NCBI RefSeq assembly: GCF_002002725.1
Contig: NZ_MUNW01000059.1
Coordinates: 248,001-312,000, forward strand
Length of the DNA: 64,000 nucleotides
Origin: Sinorhizobium sp. A49
GTDB lineage: Bacteria; Pseudomonadota; Alphaproteobacteria; Rhizobiales; Rhizobiaceae
Direction of reading: 5' to 3'
The notes beneath the pieces are model-generated. The model worked only from the letters and a program-made list of their open reading frames with translations. It ran no database searches and was not told where the DNA came from. Position numbers and translations under genes: made by a program. Below are positions 16,354 to 25,783 of the stretch, piece after piece (the stretch's first letter is position 1; every line of letters begins with the position of its first letter).

Positions 16354-18291
16354 GTGAGCCAGAACGTTTCGTCACAGGGAGCAAAGCCGCTCGACCTCAT
16401 CACCATAGGCCGGGCCTCGGTCGACCTTTACGGCCAGCAGATCGGCACCCGGCTCGAGGACGTTTCGAGCTTTGCCAAATCGGTGGGCGGCTGCCCCTGC
16501 AACATCTCCGTCGGCACCGCGCGCCTGGGACTGAAATCGGCGCTTCTCACCCGCGTCGGCAATGAGCAGATGGGCCGTTTCATCCGCGAGCAGTTGACCC
16601 GCGAAGGCGTCGAGACCCGCGGCATGGTCACCGACCCGGAACGCCTGACGGCACTCGCAATCCTCGCTGTCGAGAACGAAAAGTCCTTTCCGCTGTTGTT
16701 CTACCGCGACAACTGCGCCGACAACGCGCTGTGCGAAGACGACGTTTCGGAAGAGTTCATCCGCTCTGCGCGGGCGATCCTCGTTTCCGGTACGCATTTC
16801 TCCAAACCCAACACCGATGCGGCACAGCGCAAGGCGATGCGCATCGCCAAGGAAAACGGCGCGAAGATCGTCTTCGACATCGATTACCGGCCGAACCTCT
16901 GGGGCCTTGCCGGCCATGATGCCGGCGAAAGCCGCTACATCGCCTCCGATCGCGTCTCCACCCACCTCAAGACCGTCCTTGCCGATTGCGACCTGATTGT
17001 CGGCACCGAGGAAGAAGTGTTGATCGCTTCGGGCGAAAGCGATCTGCTGCAGGCGCTGAAGACGATCCGGGCGCTGTCCACGGCGACGATCGTGCTGAAG
17101 CGTGGGCCCATGGGGTGCATCGTGTATGACGGCCCGATCTCCGACGATCTCGAAGACGGTATCATCGGCAAGGGGTTCCCGATCGAAGTCTACAACGTGC
17201 TCGGCGCCGGCGACGCCTTCATGTCCGGCTTCCTGCGCGGCTGGCTGAGACAAGAACCGCATGCGACCTCCGCGACCTGGGCCAACGCCTGCGGCGCCTT
17301 TGCCGTCTCCCGCCTGCTCTGCGCGCCGGAGATCCCGACCTGGACCGAACTGCAGTTCTTCCTGGAGAAGGGCAGCAAGGAACGGGCGCTGCGCAAGGAC
17401 GAGGCGATCAACCACGTGCACTGGGCCACCACCCGCCGCCGCGAGATCCCGCTGTTGATGGCGCTGGCGATCGATCACCGCAGCCAGTTGGAAGACGCAG
17501 CCGCCGGCAACCCGGAGCTTCTTGCCCGCATCCCTGCCTTCAAGGTGCTGGCCGTCAAGGCGGCGGCACAGGTCGCCGCCGGCCGCTCCGGCTTCGGCAT
17601 GCTGATCGACGACAAATACGGCCGCGACGCGCTTTATGCCGCCGGCGCCCACCGCGACTTCTGGATCGGCAAGCCGATTGAGCTTCCGGGCTCCCGGCCG
17701 CTGCAGTTCGAGTTCAGCCAGGATCTCGGCAGCCGCCTGATCGACTGGCCGGTCGACCACTGCATCAAGGTTCTGTCCTTCTACCACCCGGATGATCCGG
17801 CCGAGATGAAGGCGACGCAGGTTGCCAAACTGCGCTCGGCGTTCGAAGCAGCGCGCAAGGTCGGTCGCGAAATCCTGATCGAGATTATCGCCGGCAAACA
17901 CGGCAAGCTCGACGACCAGACCATTCCGCGCGCGCTCAACGAACTTTACGATGCCGGCCTCAAGCCCGACTGGTGGAAGCTCGAGCCGCAGGCAAGCCGC
18001 GGCGCCTGGGCGGCGATCGATGCCGTCATCGAAAAGCGCGATCCCCTTTGCCGCGGCGTCGTTTTGCTCGGCCTCGAAGCGCCCTATGAGGCGCTGAAGG
18101 ATGGCTTTGCGGCGGCCCGCACCTCGAAGACGGTCAAGGGTTTTGCCGTCGGTCGCACCATCTTTGCCGATGCCAGCAAGGCCTGGCTCGGCGGCACGAT
18201 GACCGACGAGCAGGCGGTCGCCGACATGGCGGGAAAATTCAAGGCGCTGGTGGATCTCTGGCTGCAGCTGGGTGAAACAAAAGCGGCATAG
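16354..18291 (+). CDS. iolC: 5-dehydro-2-deoxygluconokinase fused to a DUF2090 domain
   Basis: 645 aa. The N-terminal PfkB/ribokinase domain (about residues 1-330) has the two family motifs, GGCPCNISVGTARLG near residue 46 and VLGAGDAFMSGF near residue 281 with the catalytic Asp, and phosphorylates 2-deoxy-5-keto-D-gluconate in inositol breakdown. The C-terminal half (about 350-640) is a DUF2090 TIM-barrel-like domain, beginning LLMALAIDHRSQLEDAA, resembling class I aldolases and probably supplying the IolJ-type cleavage. The fusion is normal in rhizobia and other proteobacteria. iolD follows after 89 bp. Confidence 0.93.
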   Translation: MSQNVSSQGAKPLDLITIGRASVDLYGQQIGTRLEDVSSFAKSVGGCPCNISVGTARLGLKSALLTRVGNEQMGRFIREQLTREGVETRGMVTDPERLTALAILAVENEKSFPLLFYRDNCADNALCEDDVSEEFIRSARAILVSGTHFSKPNTDAAQRKAMRIAKENGAKIVFDIDYRPNLWGLAGHDAGESRYIASDRVSTHLKTVLADCDLIVGTEEEVLIASGESDLLQALKTIRALSTATIVLKRGPMGCIVYDGPISDDLEDGIIGKGFPIEVYNVLGAGDAFMSGFLRGWLRQEPHATSATWANACGAFAVSRLLCAPEIPTWTELQFFLEKGSKERALRKDEAINHVHWATTRRREIPLLMALAIDHRSQLEDAAAGNPELLARIPAFKVLAVKAAAQVAAGRSGFGMLIDDKYGRDALYAAGAHRDFWIGKPIELPGSRPLQFEFSQDLGSRLIDWPVDHCIKVLSFYHPDDPAEMKATQVAKLRSAFEAARKVGREILIEIIAGKHGKLDDQTIPRALNELYDAGLKPDWWKLEPQASRGAWAAIDAVIEKRDPLCRGVVLLGLEAPYEALKDGFAAARTSKTVKGFAVGRTIFADASKAWLGGTMTDEQAVADMAGKFKALVDLWLQLGETKAA

Positions 18292-18380
18292 GGTCGGAGA
18301 CGGTTCTTGGAGCTAATCCGATCTAAGCAATGATGCAGTGGGCGAAACGGGATGATTTCGCCACGAGGAGGAAACAGAGT

Positions 18381-20234
18381 ATGAGCCAGAAGACCGTGCG
18401 CCTGACCATGGCACAGGCCGTGGCGCGGTTCCTGACCCGCCAGATGACCGTCATCGACGGCACCAAGGTGCCGATCTTCGGCGGCGTCTTCGCCATCTTC
18501 GGTCACGGCAACGTCGCCGGCGTCGGCGAGGCGCTACACGGCATCAAGGATACGCTGCCGACCTATCGCGCCCAGAACGAGCAGGGCATGGCCAATGCCG
18601 CTATCGCCTTTGCCAAGGCGAGCTTCCGCCGCCGCTTCATGGCCTGCACCACTTCGATCGGCCCCGGCGCCCTCAACATGGTGACATCGGCGGCCCTTGC
18701 GCATGTGAACCGCCTGCCGGTGCTGTTCCTGCCCGGCGATGTCTTCGCCAATCGAAGGCCCGATCCGGTGCTGCAGCAGGTGGAAGGTTTTGCCGACGGC
18801 ACGATTTCTGCCAATGACTGCTTCCGCCCGATCTCGCGCTACTTCGATCGCATCACCCGGCCCGAGCAGATCATCCCGGCGCTGCGCCGCGCCATGCAGG
18901 TGCTGACGGATCCCGCCGATTGCGGTCCGGTGACGCTCTCGCTTTGCCAGGACGTGCAGGCGGAAGCCTATGATTATCCGGAAGCCTTCTTCGACGAGAA
19001 GGTCTGGACTTCGCGCCGCATCGAGCCCGATGCCGACGAACTGGCAGCGGCGATCGCAGCGCTGAAGGCGGCGAAGTCGCCTGTCATCATCGCCGGCGGC
19101 GGCGTGCTTTATTCGCAAGCCAGCAAGGCACTTGCGGCGTTCGCAGAAAAACACGGCATTCCCGTCGTCGAGACCCAGGCCGGCAAATCCTCGTTGCCGC
19201 ACAGCCATCCGCTCAACATGGGCTCGGTCGGCGTGACCGGCACGTCGGCCTCCAACCAGCTGGCGGAAGCGGCCGACGTCGTACTCGCCGTCGGCTCGCG
19301 GCTGCAGGATTTCACCACCGGCTCCTGGGCGCTGTTCAAGAACGAGGGTCTGAAGATCGTTGGCCTTAATATGCAGCCTTTCGATGCCGCCAAGCATGAG
19401 GGGCTGCCGCTGGTCGCCGATGCGCGCATCGGCCTCGAGCGGATTTCCGCCGGCCTCGGCAATCACAAGACCGATGCTGCCTGGACCGACAAGGCGAAGG
19501 CCGGCAAAGCGGAGTGGTTGAAGGCGGCCGACAAGGCGACAGCCACGACCAATGCGGCGCTGCCATCGGACGCGCAGGTCATCGGCGCGGTCCAGCGCGC
19601 CCGCGGCGGAGCGGATACCGTCCTCGTTTGCGCGGCGGGTGGTCTGCCCGGCGAGTTGCACAAGCTCTGGCAGGCGGAAACGCCCGGCGGCTACCACATG
19701 GAATACGGCTTCTCGACCATGGGCTATGAAGTTGCCGGCGGCCTCGGCGCCAAGCTCGCCCGCCCCGACAGCGACGTCATCGTCATGGTCGGCGACGGCA
19801 GCTACATGATGCTGAACTCCGAGATCGCGTCGTCGATCATGCTCGGCGCCAAGATCACCATCGTGCTGCTGGACAATGCCGGCTACGGCTGCATCAACCG
19901 GCTGCAGATGGCAACCGGCGGCGCCAACTTCAACAACTTGCTTGCCGACACGCACCACGTCGAGCTGCCGCAGATCGATTTCGCCGCGCACGCGGCGGCT
20001 ATGGGCGCGCTGACCCGCAAGGTCGGTTCGATCTCCGAGCTGGAATCGGCGTTGAAGGAGACGGCGGGCGAAGCGCGCACGACCGTCATCGTCATTGACA
20101 CCGACCCGCTTGTTACCACCGACGAAGGCGGCCACTGGTGGGATGTCGCAGTCCCCGAAGTTTCCGACCGCAGCCAAGTCAACGAGGCCCGCAAGAGCTA
20201 TGAGAAGGCGCTCGCCTCCCAGCGCTTCGGCTGA
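18381..20234 (+). CDS. iolD: 3D-(3,5/4)-trihydroxycyclohexane-1,2-dione hydrolase
   Basis: 617-aa thiamine-diphosphate enzyme that opens the ring of the diketo-inositol. ThDP-family features: the catalytic Glu region (YRAQNEQGMANAAIAFAKA), a central Rossmann-like domain, and the C-terminal ThDP motif GDGSYMMLNSEIASS...DNAGYGC. Start at 18381 is favoured by GAGGAGGAAAC; the frame is open to 18330 but the extension is not protein-like. It lies between iolC and iolE in the expected order. Confidence 0.95.
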   Translation: MSQKTVRLTMAQAVARFLTRQMTVIDGTKVPIFGGVFAIFGHGNVAGVGEALHGIKDTLPTYRAQNEQGMANAAIAFAKASFRRRFMACTTSIGPGALNMVTSAALAHVNRLPVLFLPGDVFANRRPDPVLQQVEGFADGTISANDCFRPISRYFDRITRPEQIIPALRRAMQVLTDPADCGPVTLSLCQDVQAEAYDYPEAFFDEKVWTSRRIEPDADELAAAIAALKAAKSPVIIAGGGVLYSQASKALAAFAEKHGIPVVETQAGKSSLPHSHPLNMGSVGVTGTSASNQLAEAADVVLAVGSRLQDFTTGSWALFKNEGLKIVGLNMQPFDAAKHEGLPLVADARIGLERISAGLGNHKTDAAWTDKAKAGKAEWLKAADKATATTNAALPSDAQVIGAVQRARGGADTVLVCAAGGLPGELHKLWQAETPGGYHMEYGFSTMGYEVAGGLGAKLARPDSDVIVMVGDGSYMMLNSEIASSIMLGAKITIVLLDNAGYGCINRLQMATGGANFNNLLADTHHVELPQIDFAAHAAAMGALTRKVGSISELESALKETAGEARTTVIVIDTDPLVTTDEGGHWWDVAVPEVSDRSQVNEARKSYEKALASQRFG

Positions 20235-20246
20235 GATTGCCCTATC

Positions 20247-20273
20247 GGCGCCCGCGTTATCCGCGCGGGCGCC
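20247..20273 (+). other. GC-rich hairpin between iolD and iolE
   Basis: Perfect 10-bp stem GGCGCCCGCG (20247-20256) and CGCGGGCGCC (20264-20273) 12 bp after the iolD stop, with no T-run after it. It could slow RNA decay from iolE, cause partial termination, or simply be part of the repeat-rich intergenic region. Confidence 0.6.
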
Positions 20274-20286
20274 ATTTGACCTTGAT

Positions 20287-20397
20287 GCCCCTCACCCTGG
20301 CCCTCTCCCCGCACGCGGGGCGAGGGGACTTTAGAGGGCGCGGCACATGCCTTCTCCCCGCCTGCGGGGAGAAGGTGGCGGCAGCCGGATGAGGGGC
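20287..20397. repeat. RIME-like palindromic mosaic repeat, copy B
   Basis: 111 bp from GCCCCTCACCCTGGCCCTCT to GGATGAGGGGC, with two GC palindromes (CCCCGCACGCGGGG at about 20308 and CTTCTCCCCGCCTGCGGGGA at about 20351). Same orientation and modules as copy A. Confidence 0.85.
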
Positions 20398-20476
20398 CAT
20401 CGCCCTCCCCTTCCGCACCCATGAGACACCACGAACGATCCGCCAGCGCGGACGATGCTATAGGAAACGACAGACC

Positions 20477-21376
20477 ATGATCCGCTATGGAACCAACCCG
20501 ATCGCCTGGAGCAACGACGACGATCACTCGATCGGCGCGCATCTGACGCTCGAGGATTGCCTCTCCGATTGCCAGAAGATCGGCTTCGACGGCATCGAGA
20601 AGGGCCACAAGATGCCTTCCGACCCGGAAGCGCTGAAGGCAAAGCTCGCGGCCTACGACCTCGTCTTCGTCTCCGGCTGGCACTCGACCAACCTGCTGAC
20701 CCATGACGTCGAAGCAGAGAAGAAGGCGATCCAGCCGCATCTCGATCTGCTCAAGCACAATGGCTGCAAGGTGGCGATCGTCTGCGAGACCTCGAACGCC
20801 ATCCACGGCGACGACAGCAAGTCCGTTGCCAACGACAAGCCGGTGCTTCCGGCCGACCAGTGGAAGAAATTCGGCGCCGACCTCGAAGCGATCGCGCAAT
20901 ATTGCGCCGACCAGGGCATCGATCTCGTCTACCATCACCACATGGGCACGATCGTCCAGACCGGCGAGGAAATCGACCTCCTGATGCAGAACACCGGTCC
21001 GGCGACGAAGCTCCTGCTCGACACCGGCCACGCCTGGTTCGGCGGCTCAGACCCGGCCGAAGTCGCGAAGAAATACATGCACCGCGTCCGCCATATCCAT
21101 TGCAAGAACGTCCGCTCCGCGGTGCGCAAGGTTGTCGAGGGCGAAGGCCTCTCCTTCCTCGAGGGCGTGCGCCGCGGCGTCTTCACGGTTCCGGGCGACA
21201 GCGAAGGCGGCGTCGATTTCCTTCCCGTGCTCAAAATCGCCGCCGAACACAATTACGATGGCTGGCTGGTGATCGAGGCGGAGCAGGATTCGGCCGTGCG
21301 CAATCCCTTCGAGTACCAGTCTCTCGGGTTGAAGTCGCTGAAGGCATTCGCCAAGGAAGCTGGGCTCGACAAGTAA
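20477..21376 (+). CDS. iolE: myo-Inosose-2 dehydratase
   Basis: 299-aa TIM-barrel enzyme of the sugar isomerase/endonuclease IV superfamily that dehydrates scyllo-inosose in the second step of inositol catabolism. The family N-terminus [13 protein letters not shown] and blocks [18 protein letters not shown] (metal-site His/Glu), [12 protein letters not shown] and HIHCKNVR with the late metal ligands are present, then [10 protein letters not shown] and VIEAEQD. Separated from iolD by 242 bp containing a hairpin and repeat copy B; it may rely on read-through or its own weak promoter. Confidence 0.95.
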   Translation: MIRYGTNPIAWSNDDDHSIGAHLTLEDCLSDCQKIGFDGIEKGHKMPSDPEALKAKLAAYDLVFVSGWHSTNLLTHDVEAEKKAIQPHLDLLKHNGCKVAIVCETSNAIHGDDSKSVANDKPVLPADQWKKFGADLEAIAQYCADQGIDLVYHHHMGTIVQTGEEIDLLMQNTGPATKLLLDTGHAWFGGSDPAEVAKKYMHRVRHIHCKNVRSAVRKVVEGEGLSFLEGVRRGVFTVPGDSEGGVDFLPVLKIAAEHNYDGWLVIEAEQDSAVRNPFEYQSLGLKSLKAFAKEAGLDK

Positions 21377-21413
21377 GTTCACTTTTTTGGCCGCCGGACC
21401 TGAGGGGTCTTTT

Positions 21414-21568
21414 GCCCCTCATCCGGCTGCCGCCACCGTCTCCCCGCTCGCGGGGAGATGGGCCCATGCCGCCAACTCCTCAATCCCGCGCGACGTGAGG
21501 CGGAGAGCATGCGGCAAACGCCAGAATCCCCTCTCCCCGCCTGCGGGGAGAGGGTTAGGGTGAGGGGC
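21414..21568. repeat. RIME-like palindromic mosaic repeat, copy C, inverted
   Basis: 155 bp running from GCCCCTCATCCGGCTGCCGC to GGGTTAGGGTGAGGGGC, the reverse complement order of copies A and B. It contains the palindromes TCTCCCCGCTCGCGGGGAGA and CTCTCCCCGCCTGCGGGGAG. It fills most of the iolE-iolB gap. Confidence 0.85.
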
Positions 21569-21616
21569 ATGCCACACGCTCGGCGCGCTCCATAAAGCGA
21601 ATCAGGAGACCGCCAT

Positions 21617-22417
21617 ATGTCCAAACTGCTCGTCAAATCGAAAGCCAAGTCCGGCCTGATGCAGAACGTCACGCCGGAAAGCGCCGGCTGGACCTATGTC
21701 GGCTTCGCGCTCAATCGGCTGAAGCCGGATGAGACGACGCAGGGCGAGGCCGGCGACAAGGAGATCTGCCTTGTGCTGGTCTCTGGCAGGGCGAAGGTCT
21801 CCGTCGATGGCGAGGATTTCGGCGAGCTTGGCGAGCGCATGACGCCGTTCGAGGGGCAACCCTATGCCGTCTACGTGCCGAAGGGCAGCCGCTGGCAGGT
21901 AGCGGCGACGACCGATCTCGATCTCGCGATCTGCTCAGCCCCGGGCGGCGAGGGTTTCAAGGCCAAGGTGATCAAGCCGGGAACACACCCGCAGATGACC
22001 CGCGGCAAGGGCACCAACACCCGCTATGTCACCAACATCATGCCGGAGGACGACAGCTCCGCCCAGTCGCTGCTCGTCGTCGAAGTGATCACGCCGGGCG
22101 GACACACCTCCTCCTACCCGCCACACAAGCACGACCAGGACGACCTGCCGGCCGAGAGCTATCTGGAAGAGACCTACTATCACCGCCTGAATCCGCCGCA
22201 AGGCTTTGCCATGCAGCGCGTCTATACCGACGATCGCTCGCTGGACGAGACCATGGCGGTGGAAGACGGAGACGTCACGCTGGTGCCGAGGGGGTATCAC
22301 CCGGTTGCCGCCGTACACGGTTACGATGTCTACTATCTCAACGTCATGGCCGGACCGAAGCGTGTGTGGAAATTCCACAATGCCCGCGAACACGAGTGGC
22401 TGTTTACCGGCGTTTAG
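21617..22417 (+). CDS. iolB: 5-Deoxy-glucuronate isomerase
   Basis: 266-aa cupin-fold isomerase converting 5-deoxy-glucuronate to 2-deoxy-5-keto-gluconate, the substrate of IolC. Bicupin metal-site segments are visible in GGHTSSYPPHKHDQDD (about residues 162-177) and ESYLEETYYHRLNPPQGFAMQRVYT, with the conserved GYHPVAAVHGYDVYYLNVMAG near the C-terminus. GGAGACCGC precedes the ATG. It closes the inositol cluster; the aldehyde dehydrogenase iolA and idhA are not in this window. Confidence 0.95.
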   Translation: MSKLLVKSKAKSGLMQNVTPESAGWTYVGFALNRLKPDETTQGEAGDKEICLVLVSGRAKVSVDGEDFGELGERMTPFEGQPYAVYVPKGSRWQVAATTDLDLAICSAPGGEGFKAKVIKPGTHPQMTRGKGTNTRYVTNIMPEDDSSAQSLLVVEVITPGGHTSSYPPHKHDQDDLPAESYLEETYYHRLNPPQGFAMQRVYTDDRSLDETMAVEDGDVTLVPRGYHPVAAVHGYDVYYLNVMAGPKRVWKFHNAREHEWLFTGV

Positions 22418-22538
22418 AAGCGAGATCGCGCAGCCGCAAGCCATTTCGGGTGCGCAGCGATCGGGCCAGTCTGCCGGCAGACCGATGGACGGATGCGTCC
22501 AGCCGTCCTAGATTATGGCCCTTCAGGGAGGCTGTGCC

Positions 22539-22943
22539 ATGCGGATCGACGGACAATGCCATTGCGGCTTCGTGACCTATGAGGCGGACATCGATCCGGA
22601 CGATGTCGCGATCTGCCACTGCACCGATTGCCAGCAACTGACGGGCTCGGCCTACCGGGTGACGGCAGGTACGGCACGCGAGAATTTCCAGCTGACCGGC
22701 GGCGAGCCGAAGCTCTACGTCAAGACCGCGGAGAACGGCCGCAAACGCCTGCAGTTCTTCTGCCCGAACTGCGGTTCGCCCGTTTACACAACCGGCACGG
22801 ATGAGGACGCCGAAGAGGTCGGCATTCGCCTCGGCACGATCAACCAGCGCCGCGCGCTCTCCCCGAAATCACAGATCTGGCGCTCTTCCTCCCTCCCCTG
22901 GATCCACGACGTCGGCACGTTGCCCGGTCACGACCGGGACTAA
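22539..22943 (+). CDS. GFA family (CENP-V/GFA) zinc protein
   Basis: 134 aa of the glutathione-dependent formaldehyde-activating enzyme-like family. The zinc-binding cysteines are clear: CHCGFV near the N-terminus, ICHCTDCQ at about residues 26-33 and FCPNCGSPVY at about 74-83. Function of most members is unknown; GFA itself joins formaldehyde and glutathione. The start at 22539 is fixed by an AGGGAGG site 8 bp upstream. Convergent with the next gene, with only 6 bp between stops. Confidence 0.85.
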   Translation: MRIDGQCHCGFVTYEADIDPDDVAICHCTDCQQLTGSAYRVTAGTARENFQLTGGEPKLYVKTAENGRKRLQFFCPNCGSPVYTTGTDEDAEEVGIRLGTINQRRALSPKSQIWRSSSLPWIHDVGTLPGHDRD

Positions 22944-22949
22944 TTCGCG

Positions 22950-23651
22950 TCAAGCGGTCGCTATCCTGGCCTTCAGATGCGCCCACGCCCGGCCGATCAC
23001 CTCGGGCGCAGGGGTCGCGGTCATCTGCGACGGACGGGCGCCAGGATTGGCGGCCAGGTAGGTCTTCACGAGATGGTAGCCGATCGAGTAGCCGGCCCAG
23101 CGTGGCAGCGGTTCGCCATGGCCGTTCCAACCGAAGAACCAGGCGCTGTGGTTATAGCCGTCGGCCCAGAGTTCCAGTTCGGCCCGCTCGATCAGCCCCA
23201 ACCAGTCTTGCGCAGGGACAGCGTGGTTCCACGGATTGCCGTCGCCACCGTTGATCTCCGCGTCGAAGGCGTCGGCCAGACCTTCCGTGACCAGGACTTC
23301 GCCGAGCCTGAAACCATAGCCGCACGTCGCATGGCGGAAGGAATGGTGGAGTTCGTGCGTGAGCGTCTTTCGCAGCTCACCCTTGGCGAGGCTGGTCTCG
23401 AAGTGGGGGTTATCAGGGTCGAGCGTGACCGTCACCAGCCCGCGGCGGTAGCAGGCGCCGGACAGTCCGAGTTCAGGAATCGTCTGGCCCGGCCGGCGCT
23501 CGACGAGGACATCGACGGGTGCAGCCTTGTCGGCCGCTGAGACGCTGCCGCCGACACGCTCAGCCGTCGTCCGCACGTCGGTGAGAATCGTCTCGCGCCA
23601 GGGGGCAAGCGATCCATCGGCTTCGAGGAAGTGAAGGCGCAGGTCCAGCAT
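22950..23651 (-). CDS. DUF2268-type putative zinc metallopeptidase
   Basis: 233 aa. Contains the zincin motif HELHHSFRH at about residues 98-106 with a downstream conserved TEGLADAFDAE segment that provides the third ligand (Glu), the pattern of DUF2268 predicted Zn-dependent proteases. No signal peptide is visible, so a cytoplasmic location is likely. Substrate unknown. Transcribed divergently from the AraC-type regulator about 230 bp away; no obvious operon partner. Confidence 0.8.
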   Translation of the reverse strand: MLDLRLHFLEADGSLAPWRETILTDVRTTAERVGGSVSAADKAAPVDVLVERRPGQTIPELGLSGACYRRGLVTVTLDPDNPHFETSLAKGELRKTLTHELHHSFRHATCGYGFRLGEVLVTEGLADAFDAEINGGDGNPWNHAVPAQDWLGLIERAELELWADGYNHSAWFFGWNGHGEPLPRWAGYSIGYHLVKTYLAANPGARPSQMTATPAPEVIGRAWAHLKARIATA

Positions 23652-23882
23652 TCGGCAATTCTCCGGTCGTCATCGTCTTTCGACGGCGGAATTTACCCAT
23701 GCGGACGCCGATTGCAACGCAGCAAGGGCGAAAGCATCAGCCCGGGCAGGTGCCTTTTGTCGCGCCAGCCTTACCGCGGTGCAGACGGCGACACGTCGAA
23801 TCCGATGGCCGAAAAGTCGCCGCCGTTGTAAGAGAGAGGCAGAAATACCCAACGGGTGATCAGTACCCGCACAGGCGAGGCG

Positions 23883-24695
23883 ATGGCAAAGGGCCGGTTC
23901 ACGATCTTCCCCAGCCGCATTGGCGGCGTCGAGGCCGTCGAGGCAGCAACGGGGCACGTGTTTGCCCGTCACACCCATGAGCAATTCGGCATCGGGCTCA
24001 TCCATCAAGGCGCCCAGAAATCGCTAAGCGGTCGCGGCGTGGTGGAAGCCGGCGCCGGCGACATGATTACGGTCAACCCCGGCGAGGTCCATGACGGCAT
24101 GCCGATCGGCGATGCCGGGCGGTCCTGGCGGATGCTGTACTTCGACCCCGCCGTCATCGCCGACGCCATGGAGGACATCAGCCAGGGCAAGACGCGGACC
24201 GCCGAATTCACCGCGCCCGTCTTTCATGACGGGGGGACGGCGAGACATTTTCAGGCCCTCTTCAGCGCGGTCACCGCGCCCGATGGCGAACGCAAGGATA
24301 TGCTCGGCGAGGAGTGCACCCTTTCGCTGCTGGCCGAGGTGATGCACGAGCGTGACGGGCAAACGCACCGCGCCTCCACGCCACCTGCGATCGACAGAGC
24401 GCAAAGCCTGATCGACGACGACCCGAGCGCCGCCGTCACCTTGACTGATCTCGCGCGTGCGGCGGGCCTTAGCCGGTTTCAGGTGGTGCGCGGCTTTTCG
24501 AAAAACGTCGGGCTGACGCCGCATGCCTATCTCGTGCAGCGCCGCATCGATCTGGCGCGACGCCTGATTGCGCGAGGCGTGCCGCTTGCCGTGGCTGCGG
24601 CGGAGGGAGGCTTTGCCGACCAGAGCCACATGACCCGGATCTTCGTGCGCAAATACGGCATTTCGCCTGGCGCCTACGCCGAATCCTTCCACTAA
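23883..24695 (+). CDS. AraC-family transcriptional regulator
   Basis: 270 aa: an N-terminal cupin-like AraC_binding domain (HTHEQFGIGLIHQGAQ, then GAGDMITVNPGEVHDG) and a C-terminal double helix-turn-helix (LTDLARAAGLSRFQVVRGFS and VAAAEGGFADQSHMTRIFVRKYGISPGAY). The effector is unknown. It lies 150 bp before an EamA exporter on the same strand, and this type of AraC regulator is often linked to amino-acid or drug exporters, so that exporter is the likely target. A GTG about 27 bp upstream in frame is an alternative start. Confidence 0.88.
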   Translation: MAKGRFTIFPSRIGGVEAVEAATGHVFARHTHEQFGIGLIHQGAQKSLSGRGVVEAGAGDMITVNPGEVHDGMPIGDAGRSWRMLYFDPAVIADAMEDISQGKTRTAEFTAPVFHDGGTARHFQALFSAVTAPDGERKDMLGEECTLSLLAEVMHERDGQTHRASTPPAIDRAQSLIDDDPSAAVTLTDLARAAGLSRFQVVRGFSKNVGLTPHAYLVQRRIDLARRLIARGVPLAVAAAEGGFADQSHMTRIFVRKYGISPGAYAESFH

Positions 24696-24846
24696 TCCGA
24701 GACTGCGTCTGAGCTCTCGTTTTCGTGCAGGGCACTGATGCAGGACCTCTTAACATTTCCGCACAAACGGCATTGCCGCCTGCAATTCCGTTCAAGACCG
24801 AAAGACCCGGATGAGGTCTCTTGCGCGCCAACGCAGGAGCGACCGC

Positions 24847-25749
24847 ATGACGGAAAAATTTCAAGGATACATCTATCTCTCGCTGGCGATGATCATGGTC
24901 GGCAGCACGGTAATCGCCAGCAAGCTGATCGCTTCCGGCCTGCCGCCCTTTATCGCCACGACCTTGCGCTTTGCCGTCGCGTTCCCGCTGTTCCTCGCCT
25001 TGATGCGCCTGACACGGACGCCCTGGCCGAGACTTGAACGGCGCGAGTGGCTCATCCTCCTCCTGCAGGCAGGGGCCGGCAGCGTTGGCTATACGACACT
25101 TCTGATCGCCGGATTGCGCTACAGTTCGGCGACGGATGCCGGCGTCGTCATCGGCACGCTTCCCGTCGTCTCCGCCGCCATCGCCATCCTGCTGCTCGGC
25201 GAACGGCCCAGCCGCTCGACCCTGATTGCGATCGGGCTGGCGGCAGCAGGCGTTCTGACGATCGTGCTTCGACCCGACGATGGCACCCACCATTCGGCCC
25301 TCGGCATAACGCTCGTCTTCGGTGCCGTGGTTTGCGAAGGGCTGTTCATCCTGATCAACAAGCGCATCCATACGCCGATCGCGCCGCTGGCGCTCTCCAC
25401 CATCATGGCCGGCATGGGCGTCGGCGTCGCCTTCGTACCCGCTCTCTTCGAAGCTCCGTCAATGCAAGGTGTCGCGGTGCATTCGCTAGCGGCCGTGCTT
25501 TATTATGCCCTGGTCCCAACCGTTGCCGGCTTCATCCTCTGGTACGCTGGCTCCGCCAGAGTGAGCGGCACCGAAGCGTCCGTTTTCACCGCGCTTGCAC
25601 CGGTCTCCGCCGTGCTGCTCGCCTTTGTTCTTCTCGGCGAGCCCGTGAGCATGAACCAACTCGCCGGCATTGGCTGCGTGCTTGTCGCCGTCGTCAGTCT
25701 CGCCATGCCGCATCTTCGGCCCAAGACTGCCGGCCAAACGCAGATCTGA
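24847..25749 (+). CDS. EamA/DMT family transporter
   Basis: 300-aa drug/metabolite transporter with ten predicted helices in two EamA repeats. Characteristic segments are GSTVIASKLIASGLPPF at the start, SATDAGVVIGTLPVVSA at the end of repeat 1 and the C-terminal LAPVSAVLLAFVLLGEP. These proteins export amino acids or other metabolites. The start at 24847 (MTEKFQG) has a GCAGGAGCG site; longer frames are not protein-like. Probably controlled by the AraC regulator just upstream. Confidence 0.85.
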   Translation: MTEKFQGYIYLSLAMIMVGSTVIASKLIASGLPPFIATTLRFAVAFPLFLALMRLTRTPWPRLERREWLILLLQAGAGSVGYTTLLIAGLRYSSATDAGVVIGTLPVVSAAIAILLLGERPSRSTLIAIGLAAAGVLTIVLRPDDGTHHSALGITLVFGAVVCEGLFILINKRIHTPIAPLALSTIMAGMGVGVAFVPALFEAPSMQGVAVHSLAAVLYYALVPTVAGFILWYAGSARVSGTEASVFTALAPVSAVLLAFVLLGEPVSMNQLAGIGCVLVAVVSLAMPHLRPKTAGQTQI

Positions 25750-25783
25750 CGCCGTCATCATCTCTTCCACTTCGAGGCACCCC

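Noticed and set aside
16372-17901. 509-codon minus-strand frame
   Set aside because: Antisense of iolC with low-complexity Gly/Arg/Asp content typical of shadow frames in GC-rich DNA.
18534-20177. 547-codon minus-strand frame
   Set aside because: Lies fully antisense to iolD, whose ThDP motifs are unmistakable; the translation has no recognisable domain.
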